A stretch of DNA of 9,746 nt, taken from assembly GCA_023425225.1 (NCBI GenBank), contig JAFADB010000120.1, forward strand, positions 1-9,746. The letters run 5' to 3'. The notes under the pieces are model-generated. The model ran no database searches, had not been told where the DNA came from, and saw only the letters and a program-made list of their open reading frames with translations. Shown piece after piece: positions 6,569 through 9,746 of this stretch. Every line of letters begins with the position of its first letter. Position 1 is the first letter of the stretch. Position numbers and translations under genes: made by a program. Origin of the DNA: Pseudomonadota bacterium (GTDB lineage: Bacteria; Pseudomonadota; Gammaproteobacteria; Xanthomonadales; Xanthomonadaceae).

Positions 6569-7348
6569 ATGACGATCAAAGGAAAAGTGGCGCTGGTGAC
6601 GGGCTCCGGCCAGGGCATCGGCCGCGGCATCGCACTGCGGCTGGCGCGTGACGGCGCCGACGTCGCGCTGGTGGACGTGAAGGCGGACAAGATCGAGGCG
6701 GTGGCCGAGGAGGTCCGCGCGCTGGGCCGCAAGGCGACCACGTTCGTGGCCGACATCTCCGACCGCGTCCAGGTGCAGGCGGCCGTCGACCATGCCGAGA
6801 AGGAGCTGGGCGGGTTCGACATCATGGTCAACAACGCCGGCATCAGCCAGGTCAAGCCGCTGGCCGACGTGACCCCCGAGGAGGTCGAGAAGATCTACCG
6901 CATCAACGTGCAGGGCACGCTGTGGGGCATTCAGGCTGCCGCGGCCAAGTTCAAGGCGCGCAAGCAGAAGGGCAAGATCATCAACGCCAGCTCGATCGCC
7001 GGCCACGAGGGCTATGCGCTGCTCGGCATCTACTCGTCGACCAAGTTCGCGGTGCGCGCGCTGACCCAGGCCGCGGCCAAGGAGCTGGCCTCCGAGGGCA
7101 TCACCGTCAACGCGTACTGCCCGGGCGTGGTCGGCACCGACATGTGGGTGGACATCGACAAGCGCATGTCCGAGGTCACCGGTGCGCCGATCGGCGCGAC
7201 CTACGACAAGTTCGTCGGCGGCATCGCCCTGGGCCGGGCCGAGACCCCGGACGACGTGGCCGCGTTCGTGTCCTTCCTGGCCGGTCCGGATTCGGACTAC
7301 ATGACCGGGCAGGCGCCGCTGATCGACGGCGGTCTGGTCTTCCGTTGA
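6569..7348 (+). CDS. budC: Short-chain dehydrogenase, acetoin/diacetyl reductase (meso-2,3-butanediol dehydrogenase) type
   Basis: The 259-residue protein is a classical short-chain dehydrogenase/reductase and closely resembles Klebsiella BudC (256 residues), which reduces diacetyl to acetoin and acetoin to 2,3-butanediol with NADH in the cytoplasm. It has the cofactor motif TGSGQGIG at 11-18, Asp36 at the end of the second strand (NAD preference), NNAG at 88-91, Asn113, catalytic Ser142, Tyr155 and Lys159 (YSSTK), and PG at 185-186. Segments running in parallel with BudC include LGGFDIMVNNAG, WGIQAA, GKIINASSIAGH, FAVRALTQ, ITVNAYCPG and DSDYMTGQAPLIDGG. The gene lies 90 bases after pntB and may share its transcript through the stem-loop, and a strong terminator follows. 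No acetolactate synthase or decarboxylase gene is present in the window, so the substrate is inferred and another hydroxy/keto pair is possible. Confidence 0.82.
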   Translation: MTIKGKVALVTGSGQGIGRGIALRLARDGADVALVDVKADKIEAVAEEVRALGRKATTFVADISDRVQVQAAVDHAEKELGGFDIMVNNAGISQVKPLADVTPEEVEKIYRINVQGTLWGIQAAAAKFKARKQKGKIINASSIAGHEGYALLGIYSSTKFAVRALTQAAAKELASEGITVNAYCPGVVGTDMWVDIDKRMSEVTGAPIGATYDKFVGGIALGRAETPDDVAAFVSFLAGPDSDYMTGQAPLIDGGLVFR

Positions 7349-7357
7349 GTCCTGCCG

Positions 7358-7403
7358 GCGCCGCTATCCGCATCCCTGCCGGGGTGCGGGTGGCGGCGCT
7401 TTT
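7358..7403 (+). terminator. Strong intrinsic terminator closing the pnt-dehydrogenase cassette
   Basis: Bases 7358-7376 pair with 7381-7399 to give a 19-bp stem around the loop TGCC. The outer arm is GCGCCGC/GCGGCGC, then U-A-U/G-U-G pairs with two wobbles, then CCGCA/TGCGG, then UCCC/GGGG with one wobble. TTTT at 7400-7403 follows at once. It starts ten bases after the dehydrogenase stop, so it should insulate mltB from the cassette. Confidence 0.85.
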
Positions 7404-7547
7404 GCGTGTGCGTTCCGCGGCGGCGGCATCGCGCCTGCCGCGGCCGTAGATCGCCCGGTTGCCTGAAACGGACCGAAATCCGTGATCGGGTCGGTCTGTA
7501 AATTTCTTTTGTTTCATGGTGTTATTGGGCGGACTTCACCTGAAATC

Positions 7548-7562
7548 TGCTAGTCTCGCCCG
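7548..7562 (+). promoter_or_regulatory. Candidate extended -10 promoter for a leaderless or very short-leader mltB mRNA
   Basis: TGC-TAGTCT at 7548-7556 resembles an extended -10 element (TGnTATAAT), six bases before the mltB ATG, which would place the transcript start at or next to the ATG. No Shine-Dalgarno is visible before mltB. The -35 side is weak: TTGGGC at 7525-7530 is 20 bases away. The preceding 7498-7528 segment is unusually AT-rich for this genome, as promoters often are. Confidence 0.35.
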
Positions 7563-8717
7563 ATGACCCGACGCCTGCTGGCTTGCCTGATCACCTTCGG
7601 CCTCGTCGCTTGCGCGACCCAGCCGCAGTCCCCGTCGCCGCGGCCCGAAGCCGCGACCCAGCCCGCCGGCACGCCGGCCGTGGCCGCCACGCCCGCGCTA
7701 CCGGCCGAGGCCGCGCCGGAAGCGGCGGCCCCCACCGCACCGCCGGTGGACCTCACTCCGGTGCCATTCGAGACCGCGCGCGCCAACTTCGTGCGCGATA
7801 CCGCCGCCCGCTACGGCATCGATCCGGCCGTCATCGAGGCGACCCTGGCGCAGGCCCAGTTCAAGGACACGATCGTCGCCGCCATGTCGCGCCCGGCCGA
7901 GCGCGTCAAGCCGTGGAACGAATACCGGCCGATGTTCATCAGCCAGGCGCGCATAGACGGCGGGCGCGCGTTCCTGGCGCAGCACCGCGACGAATTGATG
8001 CGCGTGCAGGCCGCCAGCGGCGTGCCGGCCGAGGTCATCGTCGCCATCATCGGCGTGGAGACCAGCTACGGCGCCAACACCGGCAGGTACCGCGTGCTCG
8101 ATGCGCTGTACACGCTGGCCTTCCGCTATCCGCGCAGCGGCGACCCGGACAAGCTCGAGCGCGAGGTGCGCCGCGAACTGTTCTTCCGCGACGAGCTCGG
8201 CCAGCTGTTCGCGCTGAGCAAGGAGGAGGGACTGGACGTGACCACGTTGACCGGCAGCTATGCCGGCGCGATGGGACTGGGCCAGTTCATGCCGTCCAGC
8301 TATCGCGAGTTCGCGGTGGACGGCAACGGCGACGGCCGCCGCAACCTGTTCAGCGACTACGACGACGCCTTCGCCTCGATCGCCAACTATTTCGTGCGCA
8401 AGGGCGGCTGGGTGCGCGGCGGGCAGGTCGCCGTCCCGGCCACGCTCGCCGCCGGCCACGAGGAATTCAACCCCACCGACTGGACGCCGCGCTACACCCT
8501 GGCCGAGCTGTCCGCCCGCGGCTACCACGCCGCCGCGCCGGTGGTGGCCGGCACCACCGCCACGCCGGTCACGCTGGACGGCGCCGCCGGCAAGCAGTAC
8601 TGGCTGGGCTTCCAGAATTACTACGCGATCACCCGTTACAACATTTCCAAGATGTATGCGATGGCCGTGTTCCAGCTGTCCCAGGCCATCGCCGGACAGG
8701 AGCTGCCCCCGGCATGA
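7563..8717 (+). CDS. mltB: MltB, membrane-bound lytic murein transglycosylase B lipoprotein
   Basis: MltB cleaves the beta-1,4 bond between MurNAc and GlcNAc, leaving 1,6-anhydro ends, and works at the periplasmic face of the outer membrane during wall remodelling. The 384-residue protein begins with a short signal peptide and lipobox LVAC (lipidated Cys17), followed by an Ala/Pro-rich linker at about 18-66 that should let the enzyme reach the wall. The catalytic domain, about 67-380, contains GVETSYG with catalytic Glu166, GSYAGAMGLGQFMPSSY at 231-247, the Asp/Asn-rich VDGNGDGRRNLFSDYDDAFASIANYF at about 252-277 that resembles the EF-hand-like calcium loop of E. coli Slt35/MltB, and the ending NYYAITRYNISKMYAMAVFQLS. 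Unlike the upstream genes it lacks a Shine-Dalgarno site. The stop overlaps the rlpA start by ATGA, so the two are coupled. Confidence 0.96.
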   Translation: MTRRLLACLITFGLVACATQPQSPSPRPEAATQPAGTPAVAATPALPAEAAPEAAAPTAPPVDLTPVPFETARANFVRDTAARYGIDPAVIEATLAQAQFKDTIVAAMSRPAERVKPWNEYRPMFISQARIDGGRAFLAQHRDELMRVQAASGVPAEVIVAIIGVETSYGANTGRYRVLDALYTLAFRYPRSGDPDKLEREVRRELFFRDELGQLFALSKEEGLDVTTLTGSYAGAMGLGQFMPSSYREFAVDGNGDGRRNLFSDYDDAFASIANYFVRKGGWVRGGQVAVPATLAAGHEEFNPTDWTPRYTLAELSARGYHAAAPVVAGTTATPVTLDGAAGKQYWLGFQNYYAITRYNISKMYAMAVFQLSQAIAGQELPPA

Positions 8718-9746
8718 ACGCGAAACCGCTCGTCCCCGTCCTGATCGTGCTGGCGCTGGCCGCCTGCAGCAGCGCCCCGAAGAAGTCCGCCAGCGCGGGC
8801 GGTGCCGCGGCCGGGGTCAAGGTCCAGGGCGCCGGCCCGGCCCGCGTGGCCACCGGTTGCCCCACCACCTCGCCCTACGCCGCCGCCAAGGAAGACCTGT
8901 CCAAGCGCGGCAACTACACCGCCGGCGGCCTGTACGCGCCGGGGGTCAAGGACACCACGCCCGACTACGTGCCCAACGTGGCCTGCATCCCCGAGCCGCT
9001 GGTCAGCAACGAGCCGCGCTCGCCGATCGGCAACCAGTCGCCGTACCAGGTGCTGGGCAAGAGCTACAAGGTGATGGACGACGTCAGCGGCTACGTCGAG
9101 CAGGGCACCGCGTCCTACTACGGCGGCAAGTTCCACGGCCGCCTGACCTCCAACCGCGAGGTGTACGACATGTACGCCTTCACCGCCGCGCACAAGACCC
9201 TGCCGCTGCCCAGCTTCGCGCTGGTGACCAATCTGGACAACGGCGAGTCGGTGGTGGTGCGGGTCAACGACCGCGGCCCCTTCCACGACGGCCGGGTGGT
9301 CGACCTGAGCTATGCCGCCGCGGTCAAGCTGGGCATCACCCAGCGCGGCGCCGGGCGGGTGGAAGTGCGTGCGCTGACCGAGGCCGACAATGCCGGGCTG
9401 CTGGCCCGCCGGCGCACCCAGGGCGGCGGCGCCACTGCCGTGGCCAGCTCTGCCGCGCCCGCCGCGGCGGTGCCCGCGGCTTCCTCCGGCAGCGACATCG
9501 ATCGCCTGGTGCAGCGCCTGCCAGCGAAGGCCGCCGCGGCTCCCGCGCCGGCCACAGTGGCCGTCGCCAGCACCACCGCACCTGCCGCCTCGGCCCCGGC
9601 TTCGACTGGTGACGGCGAGCGCTGGCGCTACCGGGTGGCCGATTCCAAGGCGCCGGGCAACGCCGACAACTTCGATGCGTGGATGAAATCCCAGGGCGTG
9701 CGCGTGGCCACCGGCAAGCCGGCCCCGGCCCAAGCCGCCGCCGCGC
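8714..9746 (+). CDS. rlpA: RlpA, septal ring lytic transglycosylase lipoprotein (3' end beyond the window)
   Basis: The first 344 residues are present; the frame is still open at the window end. RlpA-type proteins cut glycan strands lacking stem peptides at the septum (shown for Pseudomonas aeruginosa). The lipobox is LAAC with Cys18. A family-typical segment follows (VPNVACIPEPLVSNEP, then SPYQVLGKSYKVMDDVSGYVEQ), then the double-psi beta-barrel at about 128-220: GTASYYGGKFHGRLTSNREVYD, TAAHKTLPLP, VTNLDNGESVVVRVNDRGPFHDGRVVDLSYAAA. Glu149, His160 and Asp186 have exactly the spacing (11 and 26) of the conserved Glu120, His131 and Asp157 of P. aeruginosa RlpA. An Ala/Pro/Ser-rich linker covers about 236-300, and RWRYRVADSKAPGNADNFDAWMKSQGV resembles the start of a SPOR domain. 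AGGAG at 8698-8702 is 11 bases before the ATG, which overlaps the mltB stop. Cys49 and Cys91 could form a disulfide. Confidence 0.93.
   Translation, partial: MNAKPLVPVLIVLALAACSSAPKKSASAGGAAAGVKVQGAGPARVATGCPTTSPYAAAKEDLSKRGNYTAGGLYAPGVKDTTPDYVPNVACIPEPLVSNEPRSPIGNQSPYQVLGKSYKVMDDVSGYVEQGTASYYGGKFHGRLTSNREVYDMYAFTAAHKTLPLPSFALVTNLDNGESVVVRVNDRGPFHDGRVVDLSYAAAVKLGITQRGAGRVEVRALTEADNAGLLARRRTQGGGATAVASSAAPAAAVPAASSGSDIDRLVQRLPAKAAAAPAPATVAVASTTAPAASAPASTGDGERWRYRVADSKAPGNADNFDAWMKSQGVRVATGKPAPAQAAAA

Noticed and set aside
5075..7006. A 643-codon open frame on the minus strand opposite pntB and the dehydrogenase.
   Set aside because: Its translation is rich in His, Gln, Arg and Val with no domain sense, and it mirrors the codon structure of the real genes. 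In roughly 70% GC DNA such antisense frames are expected.
7415..7443. A second GC-rich hairpin (CCGCGGCGG with CTGCCGCGG) after the main terminator.
   Set aside because: No T run follows it, and short GC-only palindromes are common at this composition, so no function is claimed.
8260..9612. A 450-codon plus-strand frame spanning the end of mltB and most of rlpA.
   Set aside because: It is out of frame with both genes, its translation is Arg/Pro/Ala low complexity, and the true frames carry clear MltB and RlpA motifs.
1..9746. A mobile element, CRISPR array, tRNA/rRNA gene or defence system.
   Set aside because: No transposase or integrase frame, regularly spaced repeat, RNA gene signature or defence-type protein was seen on either strand; every supported gene is a known housekeeping or metabolic family.

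Overview
The window is a stretch of a very GC-rich genome (roughly 70% GC by eye), and every supported gene lies on the + strand. Gene content and protein style fit a gammaproteobacterium, most likely of the Lysobacteraceae (Xanthomonadaceae: Xanthomonas, Stenotrophomonas, Lysobacter, Luteimonas and relatives). I cannot name a genus from sequence alone.

Layout. (1) Positions 1-3443 hold the end of the cell-elongation operon: the 3' part of mreD, then mrdA (penicillin-binding protein 2) and rodA. The genes are tightly packed, and mrdA and rodA overlap by ATGA. (2) Positions 3444-7562 hold a redox cassette. It carries a three-subunit proton-translocating NAD(P)+ transhydrogenase of the split-alpha type (pntAA, the small pntAB, and pntB, each with a good ribosome binding site), then a short-chain dehydrogenase closely resembling meso-2,3-butanediol dehydrogenase/acetoin reductase (BudC). 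A 9-bp stem-loop separates pntB from the dehydrogenase, and a strong intrinsic terminator closes the cassette. (3) Positions 7563-9746 return to cell-wall genes: mltB (lytic transglycosylase lipoprotein) and rlpA (septal-ring lytic transglycosylase lipoprotein, cut by the window end), again joined by an ATGA overlap.

How the parts relate. PBP2 and RodA are the transpeptidase/glycosyltransferase pair that builds side-wall peptidoglycan, MreD belongs to the same elongasome, and MltB and RlpA cleave glycan strands. In other gammaproteobacteria such as Pseudomonas aeruginosa, mrdA-rodA-mltB-rlpA-dacC are contiguous. Here about 4.1 kb of redox genes sits between rodA and mltB, with its own terminator before mltB. 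The transhydrogenase uses the proton gradient to convert NADH and NADP+ into NAD+ and NADPH, while the dehydrogenase is predicted to oxidise NADH by reducing acetoin or diacetyl, so both bear on NADH balance.

All genes belong to known families, and I see no mobile element, CRISPR array, tRNA, rRNA or clearly undescribed system. The points most worth a second look are the interruption of the cell-wall block, the transhydrogenase-acetoin reductase pairing, the regulatory structures at 6486-6510 and 7358-7562, and the diverged C-terminus of RlpA.
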